DNA of 7,208 bases from Limnoraphis robusta CS-951. Lineage in GTDB: Bacteria > Cyanobacteriota > Cyanobacteriia > Cyanobacteriales > Microcoleaceae. The position numbers were made by a program, and so were the translations under genes. Shown here piece after piece: positions 1 to 5,408 of this stretch. The DNA lies in contig NZ_LATL02000240.1 in NCBI RefSeq assembly GCF_000972705.2, positions 1 through 7,208 of the forward strand, in the 5' to 3' direction. The notes under the pieces were generated by a model. It was not told where the DNA came from and did no database searches. It worked only from the letters and a program-made list of their open reading frames with translations. Each line of letters begins with the position of its first letter. The stretch's first letter is position 1.

Positions 1-225
1 CTTTGAGGGGTTCGTCTCCCCAGTCGTTCATCCCATTTCAGAGATAGTTTCGGTATGCCCTACCGTACTTGAGAAAAAAATGCTTGATTCTCTGTACTTG
101 GTGCTTTAAGGTTTTATATGGCCAAAGCATTTCTTGCAAGAACCCCATACCTTAAGTTTTCAAGGTTCATTGCATCGATTAGATGCTGGGTTTTTCAACT
201 GGTTGAATACCCTGCCAGTAGAGTT

Positions 226-234
226 ATTATAGCA
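226..234 (-). promoter_or_regulatory. Possible extended -10 promoter, leftward
   Basis: On the minus strand the sequence reads TGC TATAAT, a perfect sigma-70 -10 hexamer with the extended TGn motif. No good -35 hexamer is seen about 17 bp upstream, which extended -10 promoters can tolerate. Transcription would start near 219-220 and run left through the hairpins at 172-207 and 131-142. No recognised gene lies downstream inside the window, so this rests on motif match alone. Confidence 0.3.
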
Positions 235-252
235 TTTGAAAGAGCCTTATAT

Positions 253-274
253 CCCCATACCTAAAAGGTAGGGG
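253..274. repeat. Hairpin with 9-bp stem
   Basis: CCCC-A-TACCT pairs with AGGTA-GGGG around an AAA loop, giving nine base pairs and one bulged A. Neither strand has a clear T-run next to it, so it is not a typical intrinsic terminator. Its left arm repeats the 10-mer found at 143-152. It may be a terminal hairpin of a mobile element or part of a structured RNA. Confidence 0.45.
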
Positions 275-332
275 CGTGTGCGGCAATTTTTGGTAAACAA
301 GGTTAATTGAGCTGGTTTGCCAAAAGGCAAGT

Positions 333-462
333 TATAGCGCTTCGCGCAAGGCAACAGGCAATCATGCAAGAGGCACTCATGCGGAAAAAAGCTTGGTATA
401 GTGAGGCTTTTGACTTTTCTTCATTCGGTGCGTTTGTAAATATACCAGTGCGAAGCACTATA
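333..462 (+). repeat. 130-bp interspersed element, copy 1
   Basis: The left end TATAGCGCTTCGCGC (333-347) and the reverse complement of the right end, TATAGTGCTTCGCAC (448-462), match at 13 of 15 positions, so the element has imperfect terminal inverted repeats. A second element at 5222-5351 has the same length, the same orientation and the same order of parts: a TATAGCGC end, AGGCAA-rich sequence, then AGGCTTTT, a TTCTTC-type segment, TGTAAATA and ACC, and a CTATA end. Ungapped, the first 30 bp agree at 24 positions. There is no transposase inside, so this looks like a small non-autonomous, MITE-like or extragenic repeat. Short ORFs crossing it on either strand are treated as translations of the repeat, not genes. 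Confidence 0.7.
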
Positions 463-496
463 AACCCAGAATTTCGGCTGTTAGAGATCACGCTGA

Positions 497-526
497 CTCA
501 AAATAATTTGAACGGTGCTTTTTGAG
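497..526 (-). terminator. Weak hairpin downstream of the PG-binding gene
   Basis: CTCAAAA (497-503) and TTTTGAG (520-526) form a 7-bp, AT-rich inverted repeat around a 16-nt loop, 15 bp beyond the stop codon of the minus-strand gene ending at 541. The long loop and lack of a GC-rich stem make this a weak terminator candidate. Confidence 0.22.
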
Positions 527-540
527 ATGTCGTCAACAGA

Positions 541-1209
541 CTAACGCCACTCCTGACTCAAAGCCGTCCAGGTTTCTTGATCGACAACCCCGCTTTTTTC
601 TAAGCCTTTTGCCTGTTGATAGGCGATCACAGCCGCTTGGGTGCGACTCCCAAACACGCCATCTACCGGGCCTGGATCATAACCTTTGACTTGCAAGCGG
701 GTTTGCAGGGTGAGAACTTTAGATCCCTTCGTTCCCTTGGTTAAGACTTCTGCAACCGCGACGGGTTGGGGATCAGCTTCTAGGAGTTGCCAGGTACCGC
801 GATCGACAATACCATTAACTTCCAGTCCTCGGGCTTGTTGAAAGGCTCTGACGGCCTGTTCGGTACGGGAACCGAAGACACTATCGATCCGACCCGGATC
901 AAAACCATGCAGTTGTAGACGCTGTTGCAAGCCTGTGACTTGTGAACCTTGAGTTCCTGGTTCTAGAGTATAGCGTCGGAGCGGTTGAGGGGAAGCTTCA
1001 TAAAAAGGCTGAGAAAACAGACGATCTTGGCTGGGTTTCTCGGGAGTCAACTCGGGAGAGCGTCTGATCGGAATTTGCTGTTCTTCGCTGAAACTGTAGT
1101 CTTTCGTTGGTAGGTCGGGGTTTGTGCCAGAGGTCGCCCGTGCAGTTGAATTAAATCCCAAAACAGCGACAATCAGTGAGCTGGCTAGGATAGCATTTCT
1201 GATAAACAT
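541..1209 (-). CDS. Exported protein with two peptidoglycan-binding (PG_binding_1) domains
   Basis: This 222-residue protein should bind cell-wall peptidoglycan outside the cytoplasmic membrane. Residues 1-26 form a signal peptide: MFIR, a hydrophobic core (NAILASSLIVAVLGF), and an Ala-X-Ala-like end at STARA. A polar, proline-rich linker follows to about residue 80. Two copies of the PG_binding_1 fold then lie at about 85-143 and 159-217, each with a GTxGSxV...LQxRL start, a DPG turn, VFGSRT and a closing VD...TW. I count 36 identities over 59 aligned residues between them, a clear tandem duplication. No catalytic domain (amidase, peptidase, transglycosylase) is present, so it is either a wall-anchored accessory protein or a regulator of wall enzymes. 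The ATG is supported by AGGA at 1219-1222, nine bases upstream. It is 177 bp downstream of the M32 peptidase on the same strand and probably transcribed separately. Confidence is high for the domains and low for the exact role. Confidence 0.9.
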   Translation of the reverse strand: MFIRNAILASSLIVAVLGFNSTARATSGTNPDLPTKDYSFSEEQQIPIRRSPELTPEKPSQDRLFSQPFYEASPQPLRRYTLEPGTQGSQVTGLQQRLQLHGFDPGRIDSVFGSRTEQAVRAFQQARGLEVNGIVDRGTWQLLEADPQPVAVAEVLTKGTKGSKVLTLQTRLQVKGYDPGPVDGVFGSRTQAAVIAYQQAKGLEKSGVVDQETWTALSQEWR

Positions 1210-1267
1210 GAGAGGTTATCCTGAACTTTATTGGTAGTTGATGAACATAGCGGATACACTTACTTGA

Positions 1268-1294
1268 ATTTTATCATCTCGCTCCTACGGTCAA
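1268..1294 (-). promoter_or_regulatory. Possible promoter for the PG-binding gene
   Basis: On the minus strand TTGACC (1294-1289) is followed, after a short 15-bp spacer, by TAAAAT (1273-1268), about 60 bp upstream of the start codon at 1209. Hexamer matches are fair but the spacer is two bases below optimum. Confidence 0.3.
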
Positions 1295-1386
1295 ATCCGG
1301 TAAAAGATAGAAGATCTATTTAAGTCTAATTGCAAAATCTTTGAGGGGTGTACCGGAAAGGATAATCAATTACAAAACGTTAAAAT

Positions 1387-2913
1387 CTAGAACTTGAGAT
1401 TGTAAAGATATCCGTATTTGTTCCGAATGTAATTCATAAATGGATCAATACTTAATCCATTGCCTGTAACCCGTTCGAGGAGTTCCTGGGCTGTGTACTT
1501 GCGGCCATGCTGATAAATGTTAAGTTTCAGCCAGTCCTGCAAGCGCTGAAAGTTTCCCCGTTCGATTTCTACAGGAATTTCGGGATCATAGACAATTGCA
1601 GCCTCATAGAATTGAGCGCTGATTAAGTTCCCCAATGTATACCCGTGAAACATTCCCCCAATTAACCCAACATACCAGTGAACATCTTGTAAGACCCCGT
1701 TGGTGTCATTTGGGGGAATAATACCCAAATCTTTTTGATATCGTTCATTCCAGGCTTGCGGGAGGTCCTGCACCGCTAGAGTTCCTTCTAACATCGCTAA
1801 TTCCAAATCGAAGCGAATCATCACGTGTAGGTTGTAGGTGACTTCATCCGCATCGGTGCGAATTAAAGACGGTTGTACTTTGTTGATCGCGCGATAAAAT
1901 TGCTGGATTGACGTTTGTCCTAACTGACGGATAAACGTCCCTTGTAACTGTGGATAAAACCACTCCCAAAACCCGCGACTGCGACCAACTAAATTTTCCC
2001 ATAACCGCGATTGACTCTCATGGACACTGAAAGCTGTTCCCGTCGCTAGAGGGGTTCCTTCTAACTCCGGTGCAATTCCTTGTTCATACAAAGCATGACC
2101 CGTTTCATGGATAGTGCTAAATAAGGCTTGCTCAAGATGATGTTCGTAAATTCGGGTCGTAATTCGCACGTCCCCTATCGAAAATTTTGAGGTAAAGGGA
2201 TGTAAGGTTTGATCTTGGCGTCCTCGGTTAAAGTCATAACCCAGACGAAAAATTACCCCTTTGATAAAGCTGAGTTGCTCTTGTTCGGCAAAGAATTGAT
2301 GAAGGCAAGAATTATCGATAGCGGGGGCGGCGGCGATCGCTTCAACCAGGGGAAGTAACTGTTGTCGCAACTGATGAAAAATCGGTTGGATAATCGCGAC
2401 ATTCATGCCATCGTCATTAGCCTCGATTAATGGGTCAGCAATATGTTGCCAATTTGTAAAAAAACTTGCCAATTCTTGAGAGAGATCTAAGGTTTTCTCT
2501 AGATAGGGTTGTACTTTGGCAAAATCATTGGCAGGTCGAGCTTCTGACCAGGCTTCATAAGCGGCGGCTTGATGACGGGATAACCTTGCCATAAATTCGC
2601 TTGGGACTCGAATCGCCCGTTGATAATCTCGACGAGCAATCCGAATCAAACTTGCGGCCAGGGAATCGTAAGAAAGATTTGCTTCGTAGGGACGCAAATC
2701 TTCCAAGAGTTGACCGAGTGCCGGATTTGTCAATTTTTCATGGGCAATCTGTTTGAGGGTTGCGATTTGACGCCCTCTAGCGGCAGCACCCCCGGCAGGC
2801 ATATAGGTGGCTTGATCCCAATTGAGTAGGGAAACCACCGATTCAATATCGTTAACCTCACTCAAACGCTGTTCAAGTTCGATTAATTTGGGTTCCTTGT
2901 TCGGCAGTGGCAT
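1387..2913 (-). CDS. M32-family zinc metallocarboxypeptidase (carboxypeptidase Taq type)
   Basis: A 508-residue cytosolic enzyme expected to remove C-terminal amino acids from peptides. The length fits the family (about 500). The zinc site is visible: HETGH at 269-273 supplies two His ligands and the catalytic Glu270, and HESQSRLWEN at 298-307 supplies the third ligand, Glu299. Other M32 hallmarks are HPF at 238-240, RTDADEVTYNLH at 352-363 and GVLQDVHW at 406-413. The N-terminal part is helical (NWDQATYMPAGGAAARGRQ at 31-49), and there is no signal peptide or membrane segment. It probably works in peptide turnover. The ATG at 2913 gives a normal M32 N-terminus, but no Shine-Dalgarno sequence precedes it, which is common in cyanobacteria. 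It is divergent from the winged-helix gene at 3123, with an inverted repeat between them that could control either. The reading frame is intact and no key residue is missing. Family assignment is secure; the physiological substrate is unknown. Confidence 0.95.
   Translation of the reverse strand: MPLPNKEPKLIELEQRLSEVNDIESVVSLLNWDQATYMPAGGAAARGRQIATLKQIAHEKLTNPALGQLLEDLRPYEANLSYDSLAASLIRIARRDYQRAIRVPSEFMARLSRHQAAAYEAWSEARPANDFAKVQPYLEKTLDLSQELASFFTNWQHIADPLIEANDDGMNVAIIQPIFHQLRQQLLPLVEAIAAAPAIDNSCLHQFFAEQEQLSFIKGVIFRLGYDFNRGRQDQTLHPFTSKFSIGDVRITTRIYEHHLEQALFSTIHETGHALYEQGIAPELEGTPLATGTAFSVHESQSRLWENLVGRSRGFWEWFYPQLQGTFIRQLGQTSIQQFYRAINKVQPSLIRTDADEVTYNLHVMIRFDLELAMLEGTLAVQDLPQAWNERYQKDLGIIPPNDTNGVLQDVHWYVGLIGGMFHGYTLGNLISAQFYEAAIVYDPEIPVEIERGNFQRLQDWLKLNIYQHGRKYTAQELLERVTGNGLSIDPFMNYIRNKYGYLYNLKF
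2333..2340. other. HIP1 octamer GCGATCGC
   Basis: A perfect copy of the highly iterated palindrome of cyanobacterial genomes, lying inside the M32 peptidase coding sequence. It helps identify the host lineage. Confidence 0.85.
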
Positions 2914-2970
2914 GATCGCGGTGTTGGTCAGATACAGACTATATCCTTTCTAGTGTGCCATTCATTCAGC

Positions 2971-2997
2971 TTAATCCTGACAGGGTTTAAGGATTAA
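2971..2997. promoter_or_regulatory. Perfect inverted repeat between divergent genes, possible operator
   Basis: TTAATCCT (2971-2978) and AGGATTAA (2990-2997) are exact reverse complements separated by 11 bp, so the half-site centres are 19 bp apart, close to two helical turns. This fits a site for a dimeric regulator. It lies 57 bp upstream of the peptidase start and about 125 bp upstream of the winged-helix start. It could instead form an RNA hairpin, but there is no T-run and no gene ends here. Which protein binds it, if any, is unknown; the adjacent winged-helix protein is an obvious candidate. Confidence 0.4.
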
Positions 2998-3062
2998 TCA
3001 CCTACAGTCTTACTCAGAATCCCTTTAACCCTAGTCTCCAAAGCCACCCCCAATCCGGCAAC

Positions 3063-3089
3063 TTGACTGTTGATATCTTGGTGTACAAT
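3063..3089 (+). promoter_or_regulatory. Probable promoter of the winged-helix gene
   Basis: TTGACT (3063-3068) and TACAAT (3084-3089) resemble -35 and -10 hexamers, five of six matches each, with a short 15-bp spacer. A transcript starting near 3096 would exclude the upstream in-frame TTG at 3063 and an ATG at 3093, supporting translation from ATG 3123. Confidence 0.4.
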
Positions 3090-3122
3090 CTGATGGTATT
3101 TTCGTGTTCCGAAGTGATTGAT

Positions 3123-3566
3123 ATGTCAACAATGACTTATAACGAGACAGCAAATTCGGTAACAGGTGAAGCAGATGCCAAGGCGAGAACACGCTTGCTT
3201 TTAACATTGTGGGCGCTTGGAGGAATTCAAGCCAAGGTTAAAAAAAGCGAACTCACCAGTAAGGTAAAGCAAAAACGCCAAGGGAAAAAAGTTGGCATCT
3301 ATCAAGGACTCTATGATGAACTAAAAACAGCCGGAGCGATTCGCATAGAAAAGGAAAATCAAGTCCCTATGGTCTCCATGACAGAAACAGGAAAACGAAT
3401 GCTAGTCCAAGCCCTTAAAGAGCCAGAGTTTGAGTTTGAAGGAACGGTCGTCGCCGCCCGATTAGCAAATGCTCTAGTGGAATTGATACGCCAAATTGAT
3501 GATATCATTCCCTTGCCTAATTCAGAGGAAAGTAGCGAGGTGGAAGAAGATACACCTCCCCAATAA
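3123..3566 (+). CDS. Small winged-helix-like protein, putative DNA-binding regulator
   Basis: I do not recognise a named family. From ATG 3123 the product is 147 residues. Residues 22-98 look like a winged helix-turn-helix: a first helix (RTRLLLTLWALGG, 22-34), a basic stretch with KSELTSKV (41-48), a likely recognition helix (IYQGLYDELKTAGAI, 59-73), then a beta wing (RIEKENQVPMVSMTETG, 74-90). This is the usual 'L..L...G.I....V.MTE.G' pattern of MarR/PadR-like folds. The segment 37-56 is strongly basic, fitting nucleic-acid contact. A second helix (105-128) could mediate dimerisation, and the tail (131-147) is acidic and proline-containing. The frame is open upstream to a TTG at 3063, but a probable promoter overlaps that point and the extra residues look unnatural. 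A weak GAAG lies eight bases before ATG 3123. CCCCA (3558-3562) and TGGGG (3573-3577) make a small hairpin over the stop codon. DNA binding is inferred from predicted structure only. Confidence 0.75.
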   Translation: MSTMTYNETANSVTGEADAKARTRLLLTLWALGGIQAKVKKSELTSKVKQKRQGKKVGIYQGLYDELKTAGAIRIEKENQVPMVSMTETGKRMLVQALKEPEFEFEGTVVAARLANALVELIRQIDDIIPLPNSEESSEVEEDTPPQ

Positions 3567-4038
3567 CTGAGATGGGGCGCTTGAAAATCACACCCTCAAA
3601 TCGTCTAATCCCTGCTTCTCAAATGACTTGATGCAAATCTATTGATTTGATTAAGTTCCTGGTCTGATTGGTATAACCTGAGCCGTTACGCTTTTTCAAT
3701 TTGACTGCTATCAGCAAGAAAAGCCGATTGAATTCAATAGCATTATTCAGGTCGTGTTGTCGCCCTTATCGGGGTTGAAATTAAATGTTCCATCTTTTCG
3801 ATTTTAAAGGGAGAATGTTGCTAAACAACGGTTTGATCGGCTGATAAAGTTTCGCTTCTCACGCATTTTCCTCTAGTATGAATAACCCTCGCTCTTGTAA
3901 TAAAACCTCGATTCGCTCTCTCCTTGTGTTTGCTGGCTACTTGAAATTTTCCGAGGTGCGTTAGGTTAACGCACCTTTAAATTCAAGCCAAGATTCTATT
4001 GATTTTTTAAAATTCTCACAAGATTCGCCAGTCACGCT
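3567..4038. other. Convergent intergenic region without a gene
   Basis: This 472-bp gap separates the 3' ends of the winged-helix gene and the GDSL esterase. No ORF longer than about 20 codons with a plausible start stands out, and no tRNA or known RNA is recognised. It contains the palindrome ATTGAATTCAAT (3727-3738), a small GTTG/CAAC hairpin near 3810-3830, a weak promoter-like TTGATT...TATAAC pair with a 19-bp spacer (3647-3677, plus strand), and a strong hairpin at 3954-3976. It could hide a small RNA, but nothing in the sequence demands one. Confidence 0.5.
3954..3976. terminator. Strong palindromic hairpin, probable terminator
   Basis: AGGTGCGTTA and TAACGCACCT form a perfect 10-bp stem with a GGT loop. 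On the plus strand it is followed by TTTAAATT, and it sits 62 bp beyond the stop of the minus-strand GDSL gene, so it may end transcripts from both converging genes. A GGTGCGTTA...TAACGCACC palindrome is, from memory, a common dispersed repeat in filamentous cyanobacteria, so this may be a repeat reused as a terminator. Confidence 0.6.
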
Positions 4039-5100
4039 TCAATTTTTGCGGCGATTAGATGAAACTTGATTGAACAAAAATCCTAAACCCAATACACTCA
4101 AAGCGAGTACCGAGGTGGGTTCAGGAACTCTGGGAAACTGAGACTGTACCGTTGAGTAAGCAATGTCTGCAATAATTTGGTGAGTTGCTGTTGTCGGGTG
4201 AACTTGATCCCAAAAGAAATACTCATCAGGATTGGGCTGTTCGCAGCCGTTTTCTTGACAAAATTTGACGGCATTTGACCAACTATCTGTAACATTGGTA
4301 AATCCAAATTCACTGGGATTTTGCAGAATTTGGTTAAATGTAGCGTTAACATCAACTAAACCAATATTAGCACCTGTTAACGACTGATTTAACCCGTTGA
4401 CGGCTGAACTTAAGTAGAAATTATGAGCCGCAGTTAATTGATTTAAAGGTTCTTGTAAGCCTAGATTTAAACCGAAGGGAGTATTCCCTAAACCCGGTAA
4501 ATTTAAGAGCAAAAAGTTCCGAGCGCCAACCCCATAAAGCGACTGAACCGCATTCGAGATATTTGTAACCGGTATTGTCGGATCAGTAACCCCACCAAAT
4601 CCATAGTCATTCGCTCCCGCCCAAACGACATAAAGCGCATCAGGATTTGCGGATTGATTTGTTGCTAATAAAGGTTGAATAAAATAATTGAGTTGTTGAG
4701 TTAATCCCGGCAACTCCATCGGAATATCGGGTCGGAGAATATTAATCGTATTGTTATCGCCCGATGTCGCCCCTCCAAAGGAATAATTTGTTCCATCAGA
4801 AGACTGAACCGGACTGGTAAAAGGAGTAGGATTTAAGCCCAATTTTGGGGTAAAATATTCTGTCCAAACAGGCCCGTTAGAAAAGCGTCCTTCAAAGGAT
4901 AAAGGATTTTCGGGAACTTGTCCTCCGGTCATATAAAAAAGATTACCCGGATCAGAAAGACTATCACTAAAAACAAAGATTTGATCAAAACGAGAATCCA
5001 AGCTAGCAGCTTGAACCGGAACCGTTCCCAGGGTTCCTAATGTTAATAAGCCTAACAAAGAAGTGCTGAAGGCAAGGTGAGATGAGTAGATGCAAGACAT
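4039..5100 (-). CDS. Secreted GDSL-family esterase/lipase with PEP-CTERM anchor
   Basis: A serine hydrolase of the GDSL/SGNH type, expected to cleave ester bonds of lipids or acylated glycans outside the cell. Numbering below is from an alternative GTG at 5109 (356 residues). The preferred ATG at 5100 gives 353; neither has a good ribosome site. Residues 4-35 form a signal peptide ending VQAA. Block I is FVFSDSLSD (45-53) with nucleophile Ser50; block II has Gly113 (FGGATSG); block III is WAGANDY with Asn167; block V is DQVHP with Asp301 and His304. All catalytic residues are therefore present. The C-terminus is a textbook PEP-CTERM signal: VPEPTS at 328-333, a hydrophobic segment 334-347, and a basic end (NRRKN). 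In this system an exosortase cleaves the signal and the protein is attached to or released at the envelope. No exosortase gene is in the window. It stands alone, 347 bp from lysS, with its own upstream region. The natural substrate cannot be told. Confidence 0.93.
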   Translation of the reverse strand: MSCIYSSHLAFSTSLLGLLTLGTLGTVPVQAASLDSRFDQIFVFSDSLSDPGNLFYMTGGQVPENPLSFEGRFSNGPVWTEYFTPKLGLNPTPFTSPVQSSDGTNYSFGGATSGDNNTINILRPDIPMELPGLTQQLNYFIQPLLATNQSANPDALYVVWAGANDYGFGGVTDPTIPVTNISNAVQSLYGVGARNFLLLNLPGLGNTPFGLNLGLQEPLNQLTAAHNFYLSSAVNGLNQSLTGANIGLVDVNATFNQILQNPSEFGFTNVTDSWSNAVKFCQENGCEQPNPDEYFFWDQVHPTTATHQIIADIAYSTVQSQFPRVPEPTSVLALSVLGLGFLFNQVSSNRRKN

Positions 5101-5168
5101 AGATGACACTCTGGTTTAATCAAAAAATCTTTATGTTAGATAATTTAGCATTGACCTCCGTGAAAATA

Positions 5169-5202
5169 CAGAGGATTTTGTAAAGCTTTCGCGAAATCTC
5201 TG
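5169..5202. repeat. Imperfect inverted repeat upstream of the esterase
   Basis: CAGAG-G-ATTT (5169-5178) pairs with AAAT-CTCTG (5194-5202) with one bulged G, around a loop that holds most of the palindrome TTTCGCGAAA (5187-5196). It lies about 70-100 bp upstream of the esterase start on the minus strand, so it could be a regulatory site or leader hairpin. No promoter hexamers close to consensus are seen here. Confidence 0.25.
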
Positions 5203-5221
5203 TAAATGTTCGATAAAAATC

Positions 5222-5351
5222 TATAGCGCGAAGCGCTAGGCAAGAGGCAAAAGGCAAAAGGCAAAAGGGAGGAATTTGCGAAAGTCTAATCAGGCTTTTC
5301 ACCATTCTTCGTTTCTGTGCTTATGTAAATAGACCTGCGCGCACTGCTATA
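5222..5351 (+). repeat. 130-bp interspersed element, copy 2
   Basis: Same length and arrangement as the element at 333-462. The left end is TATAGCGCGAAGCGCTAGGC and the right end is TGCGCGCACTGCTATA. The shared right half includes AGGCTTTT, ATTCTTCGTTTCTGTGC and TATGTAAATA followed by ACC. The terminal repeats of this copy agree only over the outer TATAGC, plus a palindromic GCGCG-type core. The left part carries a run of GGCAAAA units that copy 1 lacks in regular form. It sits in the spacer between lysS and the esterase gene. Minus-strand translations of this segment give short Leu/Pro/Phe-rich peptides that are repeat artefacts. Confidence 0.68.
5239..5266 (+). repeat. Heptamer tandem repeat (GGCAAGA/GGCAAAA, 4 units)
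   Basis: Four consecutive 7-bp units, GGCAAGA followed by three GGCAAAA, end in GGG. This is the style of short tandemly repeated repetitive (STRR) sequence known from filamentous cyanobacteria. It lies inside the 130-bp element, and slipped-strand copy-number change is expected between strains. Confidence 0.8.
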
Positions 5352-5408
5352 ACTTTAGATAATCTTTCCTGATTCAAATAGCCAATATTTCAAAGAAACT
5401 TTTTCAAA

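Larger units (their letters stand above)
1..302. other. Gene-free, hairpin-rich left edge
   Basis: No ORF here reads as a recognisable protein. The stretch is rich in small inverted repeats: GGGG/CCCC around a 7-nt loop at 7-21, the palindrome TTCTTGCAAGAA at 131-142, GCATC/GATGC around a 5-nt loop at 172-186, TTCAAC/GTTGAA at 194-207, and a strong hairpin at 253-274. The 10-mer CCCCATACCT occurs twice (143-152 and 253-262). Read leftward, an extended -10 element lies at 226-234 and a 30-codon ORF at 130-38. This could be the edge of an insertion sequence, a structured leader or untranslated RNA, or the decayed end of a gene continuing to the left. The sequence alone does not decide between these. 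Confidence 0.4.

Noticed and set aside
5..21. T-arm-like sequence GGGG TTCGTCT CCCC, possible tRNA end
   Set aside because: The loop has T where tRNAs have the conserved A58, and no acceptor, D or anticodon arms are found alongside.
303..525. Overlapping short ORFs on both strands (62 and 72 codons)
   Set aside because: Both run through the 130-bp repeat (333-462); their composition follows the repeat and neither has a clear ribosome site or domain.
1339..1349. CTTTGAGGGGT shared with positions 1-11
   Set aside because: An 11-bp match is expected several times by chance in a 7-kb window and the flanks do not match.
2620..2829. A 69-codon plus-strand ORF
   Set aside because: It is antisense to conserved M32 peptidase sequence and has no recognisable features.
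3780..3860. A ~20-codon minus-strand ORF starting near 3862
   Set aside because: It is too short, with an AGAGG too close to the ATG and no similarity to a known small protein.
4098..4355. An 85-codon minus-strand ORF
   Set aside because: It lies entirely within the GDSL esterase in another frame on the same strand; the esterase has full catalytic motifs.
5120..5305. A 61-codon minus-strand ORF
   Set aside because: It is largely a translation of the GGCAAAA heptamer array and element end (Leu/Pro/Phe-rich peptide), an artefact often seen where such repeats occur.
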